A DNA stretch of 64,000 bases, taken from positions 5,481,501 to 5,545,500 of the forward strand of contig NC_092183.1 in assembly GCF_043641665.1 (NCBI RefSeq). Reading direction: 5' to 3'. How positions within the stretch are numbered: position 1 is the stretch's first letter; each line of letters begins with the position of its first letter. This document shows positions 23,901 to 32,200 of the stretch, in pieces. The notes beneath the pieces were generated by a model. It searched no databases and had not been told where the DNA came from. It saw only the letters and a program-made list of their open reading frames with translations. The stretch comes from Enoplosus armatus (taxonomy: Eukaryota > Chordata > Actinopteri > Centrarchiformes > Enoplosidae). The position numbers and the translations under genes were made by a program.

Positions 23901-26254
23901 CTCTTTGATCTCACAGTTCTTACTGATGTGGTTGATGCCAAATTCTGCAAACGTATGCAGGGCATTGTACATGACGCATATGCTTAGTACATTTGTTGTA
24001 TAATTATCTGAATAGAGGTCATTCCCATCTGTAAACAGTAAATACACTCGAAAGCCCTTAACACCTGAATCAGGTTCTTTAGGTTTCTTCAGCCTTAGGG
24101 GAAATACTAAAGGAGGAAAGTAAATATTCGGAGACAATATTTTGCAGCCAAGTTTTAGGCCTGTCAGGAAAGGACGGATGCATCTCCTCTTCCTCCCACG
24201 CCTATGACCTCTGTGGGGCCCCTGCAACACGTCAGCTTCCCCTAAAGTGTTTGAAGATGGCAGTTTGCTTTCAGTCAATGAGCAGGGAGCAACGCTGCTT
24301 TTTATCCTGCCAAAGTAGGCGCGTGGTAGAGATCACAGGTCTAACCTCTATATGCTTCCACTTGGTATGGAAAGAAGATGAATTTCAAATGAGCCTTTTC
24401 CCATTTTATGTACATAATATGTCACTGGATTCAACTTTTGCAACTGTGCTGCTTCCAGTGAGTATGTAGGAAGTTGACTTTTGCTGACCTTTAATACACA
24501 GCCAATCCATGTCAGCACTCAAAAAGAAAGATTGCATTCACTGTTGCATCAAACTAATGTGGTGTTGTGCATAGCCGCACTCCTGTTTGCCTTTCATTAT
24601 TACATAAAGAATGCACCAACTACCTTTGCCAGGGACTTCAATAGCTGCTCTTTCAATGACTAAGAAACACATTTTCAGCATCAGTGCTGAAAGCATCGCA
24701 GTCACAAAAAATAAAAACATAATGGACATAATGGGAAAAACAAGTGAGTGGTGAGTGGAGAGTTCACTGCAGTGAATGTTGACAACTGAAAGAAGGGGAA
24801 AATGTCAAACTTGTAGAGCGGTGGAGGCCAATTCTATATATATCACACTGAAAACTTCGAAAAGCACTAAAATAGACATATTATATAAAATAGGCAATAT
24901 TTTTCTGGTAAGTGACAATTTATTGCCGAGTGAAGCAAAGAAAAGTCTGAGACAACAGCACATCTTTTGAAGAGCAGCTCTTGATGACTTTATGTTTCAT
25001 TCAGACTCCACGGAAAAAGGCCCTGAGTGGCTTTTCAGATAAACTATTTTCAGTTTTGCTCCAAGAACTTTCATTTTTGCTGTTTCAGTTTTCATACTCA
25101 TCTGTTCCAAAGTCTGTAACAAATACTTCAACAAACTATAAGCACATGATTTCTTATCACACATCTTTTACAGCATAGTGGAGAATGAACCCTGGACTAC
25201 GTTTGCTGTTTCTTGCCTGTACCACAATTTCAAAAACAGTCCAACAAGCTTGGCTGCTGCAGTTAGCAATTGTGGACTTGATGTTTTTCTTTTACACTAG
25301 CAACCAGACATCCACAGGCTGAACTATGATCCTAGAGGTAATCAAGGCATGCTTTTTGGATACCTTAACCTTTGAGAGGAGGCTGTCTAGATGTGTGGAT
25401 TCCTAGAATACAAGTGTCTTACTTTTCACATAATTGATCTTTATTCTGAAAAATCAACTGTCAACCAAAATATGTTCCTTTAAACATTTTATAAACTTCC
25501 CCAAAACGTCAGGTTTAAAACTGCATGATCAACGATATGTTATCAAACGGTGCCACGACTGCTGTGAAGGTCAATGAGCAATGAGAGCGCCCCCTACAGG
25601 GCAATGGAAACACTCCTGTTCCAGATGTACACATCTGTATAGCTGCTGTCTTCAGTGGACTCCTCCTTCTGCTGTACAGCGGACTGGGAACACGTTAAAT
25701 GTAGAAAACGAAGAGGCCACCGTGAAATAACATATTGAATACAACAGTGTTAATAAGAATTCTTGATATAAAAGTAAAAGAAGAGTTTAGAGAATGAAGT
25801 TAGTTGTTGATTTCATACTTCACAGCACTTTTTCACTTTAGCGAGAACCGCTATTCGTGCATAAGACAACACTGCAAAAAGCCAACACTGCAGAAAATGT
25901 CCATTTTGTCAAGTTACTGAAGTCTTTTGCTCAGTTTTAAAACCCGATTATCCTTCAAGCAAATGATTGATACTCGAGGAGTTGAGATACCACTTGTTTT
26001 TCTCAGTGCAATTCCAACTCTGACGGGACTATTTTAAAGAAAGGAGAGTGAGGCACAAAATGTCACAAGGAAAACTTACAAACAAGCTGATTTGCATTAA
26101 CAACCAGTGGAATAAAACCTGTTTTCTTCTGCACTGATGCTTACCCAGGTGCTTTGCATACATTCCTGCCTTTTGGGTTGAGTTCTTGGCTGAAACTGGA
26201 GCAAAAGAAGAGACAAACCACCGCAACAACAGCTAAAGAGTTCTTCACTTCCAT
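10971..26254 (-). CDS. scarf2: scarf2, scavenger receptor class F member 2 (whole spliced CDS, 11 coding exons)
   Basis: The exons are 26145-26254, 23731-23789, 23537-23638, 22342-22861, 21603-21821, 21240-21368, 20767-20870, 19259-19373, 18831-18955, 13811-13966 and 10971-12208. They total 2877 nt and encode 958 residues; all introns are GT-AG and every phase agrees. Residues 1-22 form a hydrophobic signal peptide. Residues 31-415 are Cys-rich with EGF-like repeats of the CxCxxGxC type, densest in 91-380. Residues about 421-446 are the single membrane segment, ending in a Cys cluster. The cytoplasmic part has a basic juxtamembrane stretch (ILCGRFSRIS, then RIPLRRQKLPKVV) and a Ser/Pro/Lys-rich low-complexity tail. 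The N-terminal LNPKGRNVCKAPG, the juxtamembrane block and the VYCVPHE motif identify SCARF2 rather than SCARF1 or a MEGF protein. SCARF2 is a cell-surface adhesion/scavenger-type receptor, and loss causes van den Ende-Gupta syndrome in humans (family knowledge). The tail makes it somewhat longer than the roughly 870-residue human protein. Confidence 0.95.
12430..12482 (+). repeat. retroposon-like tail with CAGAAT units, copy 1
   Basis: CAGAATCAGAATCAGAATTA is followed by GAAATGCTTTATTGGGAAAT. The same tail appears at 22930-22985, and in opposite orientation at 14846-14884. I recognise it as a common teleost retroelement 3' end but cannot name the family securely. Confidence 0.65.
12940..13000 (+). 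repeat. degenerate LINE-like 3' tail
   Basis: GTAAAACCCTTTGACACAAA followed by TTTATGATTTTGCGCTATAT and AAATTGACA resembles the better-kept tail at 43838-43932. Confidence 0.55.
13811..13966 (-). CDS. scarf2: scarf2 coding exon 10: cytoplasmic
   Basis: It encodes AHHDPENTFNCSFIEPPSVA and further to ESFSSFESGDEGPVYCVPHE. The NCSF-EPPS and GPVYCVPHE motifs are SCARF2 signatures. It follows a 4.9-kb intron. The donor is GTTAGT. Confidence 0.94.
14824..15290 (+). repeat. 22-bp exact direct repeat, two copies
   Basis: The 22-mer beginning CTGTACCAGGACCCTGGCCA occurs at 14824-14845 and again at 15269-15290. The spacing is 445 bp. Sequence between the copies has no recognised domain. Confidence 0.9.
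14846..14884 (-). repeat. retroposon-like tail, copy 2 (inverse)
   Basis: AGGGATCAATAAAGTATTTC then TGATTCTGATTT is the reverse complement of the CAGAAT tail type. It directly follows one copy of the 22-bp duplication. Confidence 0.65.
15752..15774. repeat. (GT)n microsatellite
   Basis: About 11 GT units within scarf2 intron 9. Confidence 0.95.
17440..17750. repeat. teleost interspersed repeat, family C, copy 1
   Basis: The order of words is TTGATCGATAAATGTCAGAA, then AAAGCCCAAACCC, ATTCAATTTACAATGACATA and finally TCATTGACTAATTGCTTTAG. The same order is found at 32600-32950. It resembles a widespread fish element rich in ATCGATTA words. Confidence 0.6.
18831..18955 (-). CDS. scarf2: scarf2 coding exon 9: basic juxtamembrane region
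   Basis: It encodes NPNQDNSTNSKKAKRILCGR followed by FSRISTKLPRIPLRRQKLPK and VV. This strongly basic cytoplasmic block is characteristic of SCARF2. The donor is GTAAGC. Confidence 0.95.
19259..19373 (-). CDS. scarf2: scarf2 coding exon 8: transmembrane segment
   Basis: It encodes QPNQRMGVIAAGTLVSFLLI then VLLSLLCCCCLCRHKDDHK. The hydrophobic stretch (residues about 421-440) and the following Cys run then basic residues give a type I membrane anchor. The Cys cluster could be palmitoylated (inference). The donor is GTGAGT. Confidence 0.95.
19374..20766 (-). other. scarf2 intron 7
   Basis: No exon is seen. It contains the CT tract at 20340-20372 and CT-rich flanks. Confidence 0.88.
20340..20372. 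repeat. (CT)n microsatellite in scarf2 intron 7
   Basis: About 16 CT units on the plus strand, so GA in the scarf2 transcript. It lies downstream of exon 7 in transcript order. Confidence 0.97.
20767..20870 (-). CDS. scarf2: scarf2 coding exon 7: last extracellular Cys-rich unit
   Basis: This 104-bp exon encodes CNMTCQPGQYGVNCNQTCSC then NDKNCDPVSGACYL, the last Cys-rich unit before the membrane. Its length is not a multiple of three. It lies between a GA tract at 20942-20995 and a CT tract at 20340-20372. Confidence 0.95.
20942..20995. repeat. (GA)n microsatellite in scarf2 intron 6
   Basis: About 27 GA units on the plus strand, so TC in the scarf2 transcript. It lies 71 bp upstream of the exon 7 acceptor in transcript order. 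Confidence 0.97.
21240..21368 (-). CDS. scarf2: scarf2 coding exon 6: EGF-like repeat
   Basis: It encodes CEVRCPNGTYGENCENNC through GECLCDPGFYGT (residues about 337-379). The exon ends ACC TA, followed by a strong donor GTAAGT. The codon is completed by exon 7 to TAC. Confidence 0.95.
21603..21821 (-). CDS. scarf2: scarf2 coding exon 5: EGF-like repeats
   Basis: It encodes the segment from CGHCKGQQPCKVTEGRC to HCNPGWIGD (residues about 264-336). Cysteines are spaced as in EGF-like/laminin-type repeats. The exon starts and ends with the codon split after two bases; the donor is GTAAGA. Confidence 0.95.
21822..22341 (-). other. scarf2 intron 4
   Basis: A 520-bp intron between two EGF-repeat exons. 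No other feature is seen. Confidence 0.88.
22342..22861 (-). CDS. scarf2: scarf2 coding exon 4: tandem EGF-like repeats
   Basis: This 520-bp exon covers residues about 91-263 and carries several consecutive EGF-like repeats, for example TGECTCNHNRWGPNC, TGKCTCHPGAWGPQC and TGRCLCNPGWTGRNC. The acceptor splits the codon for the Lys before CPAQFWGPDC. The donor is GTGGGG after AACAG. Confidence 0.96.
22930..23435. repeat. CAGAAT tail joined to family B repeat, copy 2 (scarf2 intron 3)
   Basis: A tail of CAGAAT units and CTTTATTGATCCCCAGGGGG is followed by sequence with AATCCATCCAATAGT and GTGGTGGACCGACTGACGGA, then CCATGCTGCTAGCATAGC. The second part matches 6900-7460. The junction suggests one insertion into another, or a composite element. 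Confidence 0.7.
23537..23638 (-). CDS. scarf2: scarf2 coding exon 3: EGF-like segment
   Basis: It encodes PLCEGNFTCKENEVCVRPNE followed by CRCRHGYFGASCDT, an EGF-like unit with the conserved VCVRP-ECRCRHGYFGA pattern of SCARF proteins. The donor is GTAAGA. Confidence 0.94.
23731..23789 (-). CDS. scarf2: scarf2 coding exon 2
   Basis: This 59-bp exon encodes SSGFVCCSGWGQLGDECLT, the first Cys-rich segment after the signal peptide. It has an acceptor CCAG and a donor GTATGT. Its phase matches exon 1 (2 nt carried in) and exon 3 (1 nt carried out). Confidence 0.92.
23790..26144 (-). other. scarf2 intron 1
   Basis: A 2.4-kb intron between the signal-peptide exon and the first Cys-rich exon. No further exon or clear repeat was identified. 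Confidence 0.85.
26145..26254 (-). CDS. scarf2: scarf2 coding exon 1: signal peptide
   Basis: It encodes MEVKNSLAVVAVVCLFFCSS then FSQELNPKGRNVCKAPG. The hydrophobic core is followed by a plausible signal-peptidase site after SFS. The ATG has a strong context (A at -3, G at +4). The donor is GTAAGC and the exon ends two bases into a codon (GG). Confidence 0.93.
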
Positions 26255-26271
26255 TGTACAAGCAGCAGCAT
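26245..26271 (-). promoter_or_regulatory. upstream ORF overlapping the scarf2 start codon
   Basis: An ATG at 26271-26269 opens an 8-codon frame (MLLLVQWK) ending in TGA at 26247-26245. The main ATG (26254-26252) lies inside it in another frame. The uORF start has A at -3, so some scanning ribosomes may use it and lower scarf2 translation. A two-codon uORF (ATG GCG TAG) lies further upstream at 26445-26453 if the 5' UTR extends that far. Confidence 0.5.
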
Positions 26272-26923
26272 CCTTCTAGACGCCGTTTTTACTCCGCATT
26301 TCCCCTCTCCAAACGGGACGATGATGGGTTTTCACTGGATTTCAAACACCCCGATTTGTTTTACGCACATAATCCAGTTGTATCTGCATTACAAATATGA
26401 AATCCTTGTCCAAAAAAGGTGATTTAAAAACTCTTGCAACCATCTACGCCATGGAGAAACTCAGCAGCGAGAAAACTGACCAGCGACAGCAATCCCAACC
26501 GAACAGCTGAAAAAAAAACTCATAAAAACAAAACTTGCATATCACAGTATTCTTGATAAACGTTGTTCTCCTGTAGTGCGCCGTTTAATCCATCAAAGTT
26601 CCTAAAAGATGCCATCATGCACCGCTGATGGGCCCAGACTCATAATGATATAAAAACAACTTTTTTCCTCCAACATAATGCCCTGGAAACGTGTAGATTG
26701 ATGATAATTCTGACAAAAGATTTCAGCAAATTAGCTGCCTTTCGCTTTTTCCGCCTCTGAGGAGAAGCGCTTAATCCGTAACTTTTGTCCTCTCTTGCGC
26801 TCTCAGGAGTGGCAGGAGGGAAATTCCTGATTTGTTACTCTATCTTTGGCTTTGTGCGCCATGCGTGCGCCACCAAATTTACATAGGCCTGCGTGCAACA
26901 GGGTCTGTTTTAAAGGCCTTGGT

Positions 26924-26947
26924 AAAAAAAAAAAAAAAAAAAAAAAA
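26924..26947 (+). repeat. poly(A) tract
   Basis: 24 consecutive A bases in the scarf2-prodh intergenic region. No retroposed gene body was recognised beside it. Confidence 0.95.
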
Positions 26948-27215
26948 TGTTTTGTGGCCTAATTTGTTATTTTAACAAACAAGAAGTTAATGTGGACGAA
27001 GAAATAGGAAAAGAACGAAAAAGCACTGATCTTTTGTTTAATGTAAATGAGAACTATTGTCATTATTATCAAGTTGCATATTTCAAGCATCTGCCAATCA
27101 TCAAACAAAAGATGACAGATTCGTAGATGTGATTTGTAGAACACTAACCCACTTAATAAACACTAATTTAAGGTAGTTTTTAATTGATGGGGAAACTATA
27201 TGTGCCTTTGTGTGT

Positions 27216-27241
27216 GGGTGGGGGGGCGGGGGGGGGGGGGG
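27216..27241. repeat. G-rich tract
   Basis: Two G runs separated by one C. It could form a G-quadruplex-like structure. Confidence 0.9.
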
Positions 27242-28006
27242 CAGCAGTGTAATAAGTACAGTTAGACAATGGCTCCCCCATCTGTTAACACGAATGAAGT
27301 GATTCTGGCATATGGCACCTCCTGCACTGAATAAATAATAAGTGAAAGCCCTCTTAACTACTGAAAGCTGTAAGATGGAGCCAAGACAAATACTGTTATT
27401 CATTACATCAGATGCATTATAACATCTAGTCCAATCCCTTTCTCTACTAATGGTTGTGCAATGCATGTGCCTTATTTTCTCACGGGAGCACATCTCATTC
27501 CAGTCCTGGGCTTTGTGGATCTTTGGGGTTGGGGGGATGTAATAAAGTCAGAAATAAAGTTATTGATTATCCCTCTACAAAATGTTATGACATGTTTGGA
27601 GTTTAATTCTACTGCCGTAATCCATTATCCACGTCAACAAAACCCACTGCCAAAATTCCAAGCAGAAAACTGCTATGAACCCAAACTGTTTATATTTATA
27701 TTGTTTACAAATGGCTTAACAGTAGAAAACCACTACGTTATAATGAATAATGCTTTCTGGTGGTGTGACTGTAATTAAAAAAAAATACAAAATACAAATG
27801 AATGTTCACTGTTGACAAAAAATGCTCCAGGGGTGAATTGTGAGTCCTAAAATTATTTGTCTTGCAAATTATGCTGGAAGGTAATCACGTGAGGGCAAAT
27901 TATGTGGCTGATTTACACAAATATTGTACCAGCCGATCCCAATCCCAAAGTGATGAGGTCTTTTTTCCACGTAAGAAAGGTTTCTGAAATGACTGTCAAA
28001 GTAATC

Positions 28007-28189
28007 AGTGGTGCAGGAAGTACTTAGACCCTTTAAGTAAAAATAGCAATGCCAACTAAATTAGGCTGCAAGTAAAAGAACAAACCCACTCTGTTATATT
28101 GTTAAATTATGTAACCTGCTTGTAAAAGTGGATTACATAATACAATCAGCAAAACATACTTTATAAGAGTACTCATATCTATCTCTATC

Positions 28190-28234
<45 letters not shown>

Positions 28235-28460
28235 GTATTCTGTTATGTATACTGTTGTGTCATTAAATCAATAGTAATGCATCATCTTTTGTAAGATGGT
28301 AATCTGAATGTGCAATGTAACTGATAACTACAACTGTTTAATAAATAGCCTATGGAGTAAAGGTACTAATGAAGAAGAAGAAGATTTAGGCCTACTTTAT
28401 TAATTCGGGGGGGTTACTTTAACTTTAACGTTACTAGTAAAGTAAAAGTACCACAAATGT
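28007..28460 (-). repeat. family A repeat, copy 2, split by a microsatellite
   Basis: It starts GTGGTGCAGGAAGTACTTAG and ends near AGTAAAGTAAAAGTACCACA, like the ends of family A in reverse orientation. The centre is replaced by the (CTAT)n tract. It lies 0.4 kb upstream of the prodh ATG. Confidence 0.5.
28176..28234. repeat. (CTAT)n microsatellite
   Basis: About 13 tetranucleotide units with an imperfect CTATCTCTAT start. Confidence 0.97.
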
Positions 28461-28732
28461 GTGTTTATGTAAAATGTGTGCTTGACATGCTGTAGGCCAC
28501 TTGGTTTCTTGCCTTCACTGACAGGATGCCTTCAGCATTTAGCACATACACTGGACACTGTGCCATTCTAGGAAAGGGCTGCTTGTTTAAAAATGTTGCC
28601 ACGCAGAAATGACTCCAACAAACTTTAACTTATGTTCCTCGCTGCAAACTGTATCGAGGAAAACTCTTTCAGTAAAACTGGGTGTGAATCTGTGCGGGGA
28701 AAAAAAAAGTTTGGCAGTGATAAACACAACGT

Positions 28733-28739
28733 TGCGTCA
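28733..28739 (+). promoter_or_regulatory. CRE/ATF-like motif upstream of prodh
   Basis: TGCGTCA lies about 140 bp upstream of the prodh ATG, within GTTGCGTCAC. It resembles a CREB/ATF or C/EBP-ATF composite half site. The motif is short and may be chance. Confidence 0.25.
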
Positions 28740-28826
28740 CAGGTTATCCACCAACCGAGTGGCGCTAATGTGACTGTTTGGCGTCATGTCTGTTGACACT
28801 GTAGCGGGCGCAGCCGCCACCGGCAG

Positions 28827-28856
28827 ATGGTCTGCGTAACTTCACCGCTCCGCTGA
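28827..28856 (+). promoter_or_regulatory. possible upstream ORF before prodh
   Basis: An ATG 50 bp before the main start opens nine codons and ends in TGA. It is out of frame with prodh. Its context is poor (C at -3), as is that of the main ATG. Confidence 0.3.
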
Positions 28857-28876
28857 CATTTATCTCCTTCAGGCCG

Positions 28877-29248
28877 ATGTTTTATGTCAAAGCCGTGCCA
28901 GCCCTGACTCGGACAGGGGCGGACATTCGCTTTATACGGTTACTCTCCAGCCGAAGACTCCGGTCCACCGTCACCTCCACCACCTCGGCGACCCAGACGG
29001 AGCAGCAGGAAGATGTCAGCAGCCGCGGCGGCGCTCAACATGACTCGGCACGGTCGGAGTGTCAGCCGGGGGAGAGAGGAGGGAGAGACGGCACCACCAC
29101 CACCACCAGCACCACCGCTAATGAGATCTCCGTGGACTTTGACCAGACACGGGAGGCTTATAAGAGCAAAGAGTCATTAGAGCTGCTCAGAAGTTTGGTG
29201 GTTTTCAAACTCTGCACCTATGACTTCCTGGTTGATAAGAATAAAGAG
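28877..29248 (+). CDS. prodh: prodh coding exon 1: mitochondrial targeting region
   Basis: It encodes [20 protein letters not shown] followed by [10 protein letters not shown], a basic amphipathic-looking presequence, then a Ser/Thr/Gly-rich variable linker and [20 protein letters not shown]. The ATG is the only in-frame one; the frame upstream is open back to a TAG at 28802-28804 without another Met. The donor is GTAACG. Confidence 0.9.
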
Positions 29249-32200
29249 GTAACGAGGTGCTATCTTACCGTGCAGCCCGGCCATTAACCAAGAAGTCTGC
29301 TTCCTAATGGGGTTTTATGATGACTCTTAAAAGCACAACTGTTTATTCTTAGTCTATGTGACATTTCCCCACAGTTTATAGGAGTGTCACTGTTTCAAAA
29401 CAGGTGATGTGAGCAGACAAAAGGCACGAGACGCCCGAAAATGTGTTTCCAAACGTAACAAGTATTATCAGTAACACTGGAAGAAGTACACGGACCTGTT
29501 AGCAATACCACAGTGTAGAAATACTTTGTTACAGGTTATACATTACTTAACTGCAAGTAGGCTACAAAAAGTATTGGCATCAAAATACACTTAAAGTACC
29601 AAAAGTAAAAGTAGGTTACTCATCATGCAGAATGGCCCATTTCAGAATAACAATAATTATTGTATAATTGTATTGTATGTTATAATTATTAATGCATTCA
29701 TGCATATATCACTTTAACGTTAATGTTGAAGCTAATTTAATATAATAATACGTCATATTTTATTTGTTGATTGTAGTTTGTATTATTAATCTGAATCTGC
29801 AAAGCAGCTATCTAAAATATCAAATACATGAATTGTTGTGGAGTTGAAGTATAAAGTAGTAGAAAATGGAAATACTCAAGTAAAGGACAAGTACTTCAAA
29901 ATTGTATTTAAGTAAAGTACTTGAGTAAATGTATTAGTCACTTTCCACCACTGTGTATAGCGGTGGGCACATTTAAGTAGTTGACTCTGTCTTAATACAT
30001 ACAGATAAGCTTATTTGAGTTTTATTGATAACTAGGTATGCTGTAACTTGATGGTCTTAAGTTCCATTCAGGGTAAACAAGACCTCAGGCAGCTATGTGT
30101 TTGAACCAGTAGGCCTGTGTGTAGCACCCACCTCTCAAATTACAACCTGTTTTTCCAAGCATGCGAGTGAACCTCTCTGCAGTCCATGTTACATAACCTC
30201 AGCTTGATGTCTGGGCTTTAAAATGTTAATGTTCATTTGATAATGTTAGTACACAGTATGTCAACGGATTGGCCACAAGACACACTTTCCATACATGAAA
30301 GGCCACATCTTTCAGCCCATGTTGTGATGCATGATGGTACAGTCTTTAATAGACTTGCATCCCTGCCACACTCCATCACGTTTTAATGTAATCTGTGGAA
30401 TCAATGGAAAGCTTGGCTGTGGTTGCGAAAGCAAAAAGCTCCACCAACTGTGAAGTAGTAATCTAAAATGGCATTACTCTGATTTTAGTGGAGCTGCAAT
30501 GTGTCTTCCTTTGTCCCTGTTTTAGTCCCACATGCTTATGTAGTTTATAGCTTGGGGGAAAGAACATGATTTGAATTCCTTTACTCATGAAAGATCAACT
30601 TGCTGCTTTCTGTCTTTTTCCCATAGTCTGTCAGGTAAACCTGTTGCCTTCAAAACCTGCCAAGACACAGCTTGGCTTTTCTGAGACATTATGATTTATA
30701 TAAACTAGGCTAAATGACAAAATAAATTAGGATTTTTGATCATGAATTAAATGCTCATTATATACCTATATTGTCCTCTCATTTTCTGCTCAGATAATGG
30801 ATCTAGGTAAGAAGATCCTGGGTCAGAAAGCCTTCGATCAGTTCATGAAGATGACATTTTATGGCCAGTTTGTGGCTGGTGAGGACCACATGGCCATCAG
30901 GCCGCTGATCCAGAAGAATCAGGCCTTCGGCGTCGGCTCTGTCCTGGACTACAGTGTGGAGGAAGACATCAGCCAGGATGAGGCCGAGCAGAAAGATATG
31001 GAGTACGAAAGTTACCATACATTTCAGTAGATAGTACATACTAAACAGGTGTTTCTGAGTATGTTTTTGAGTCTACATTATCAGTGTTTGAAGCGTGTTT
31101 TTCAAGATTTGTTTGGCGGATGTTGAGATGTTAACAGTTGGTATTGAAGGTAGCAGGAGTCAGTGGTCAAAATTGGCCATAGAACTGCATAGATCTTGTG
31201 CTGTTTTAATTTGTTGATGTACACTGACCTCCAGTCAGAGTACATTACACTGCAGAGTATTTTCCTCTTGTTTGATGCCAAAAATAGGTTTATTTTAATA
31301 TGCCTCACAACCAGAATGTTAACACTCTTCACAACACGATTTGTTGGCTCAGTCATGGCCCCCTCGTTCTGGATTGGTTGGCTGGAGAGAATTTCTCACT
31401 CGTTAGGAATCCTGTCACATGGGTAGCACAAGGCAGAGGGTATTTGATCTGTGAACTGATGTAAACTTGGATGACAGTACAAACCTTACGCAAGCAGTCT
31501 CTCTAGGCAGCGGCAGTAGCAATGTTACTTAAGTTGTAGCTCTGGGTATTCATGCATTATGAGTAATTAGGACATCTCAGAGTCCAAAATAAAATTGAGA
31601 CTTTTTGGCCTATTTAGGAATTGTCTCACAGTCAAATCAGTGGATGAAATCGCTTAACTGAGTAGTATTTGATGCCCATTTCATTGAAGTGAAAAAGACA
31701 AATGCGCTTGTCAGATTTACTTACTTTACTTATATTTCTCAGCCCAAGAAGACTGAGCTTTTTTTTTTTTTTTTTTTATCTCACACAACATCTCTTGGTT
31801 TATAAAGGTCAGATGCAGTGAATAAACAAGGCGGTATATTTAAGTGTCTAGCGTTAAAGTCTGTTGACGTAGCTTGTGCCAGGCAGAATGTCCTCTATCG
31901 TTGTTTTATTATGTTATCACATTCTGTAAGGTTATAAAGCTCCCAGGTAAGCCCTTTGCAATGACTTTTTCGAGCCCTCTTGTGCTTGAACTTGAGTGCA
32001 TGTTTTTTTTATACCATTTCACAAGTAACAAGATATCACTGCACAGCTTTGATATACTTTGTCTTAGGGGTTCCTGCTTGGAAACATCAAAAGAGATATC
32101 AAACTTTAGCCTAGAAAGCTTTTGTTTGGCGTACATACACCTTCAAACAGTAAAGCAGGAGGACAAGCCACATTAAGCCAGCTTGATCTCAGACAGCGGG

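Larger units (their letters stand above)
26255..28876. promoter_or_regulatory. divergent intergenic region between scarf2 and prodh
   Basis: The two start codons face away from each other across 2.6 kb, so both promoters should lie here. It holds a 24-base A tract (26924-26947), a G tract (27216-27241), a (CTAT)n microsatellite and a degenerate repeat copy at 28007-28460. No TATA box is obvious. The 5' UTRs and transcription starts cannot be placed from the sequence. Confidence 0.6.

Noticed and set aside
26924..26947. A24 tract as the tail of a processed pseudogene
   Set aside because: No coding-like sequence was recognised immediately upstream, and no target-site duplication is evident by eye.
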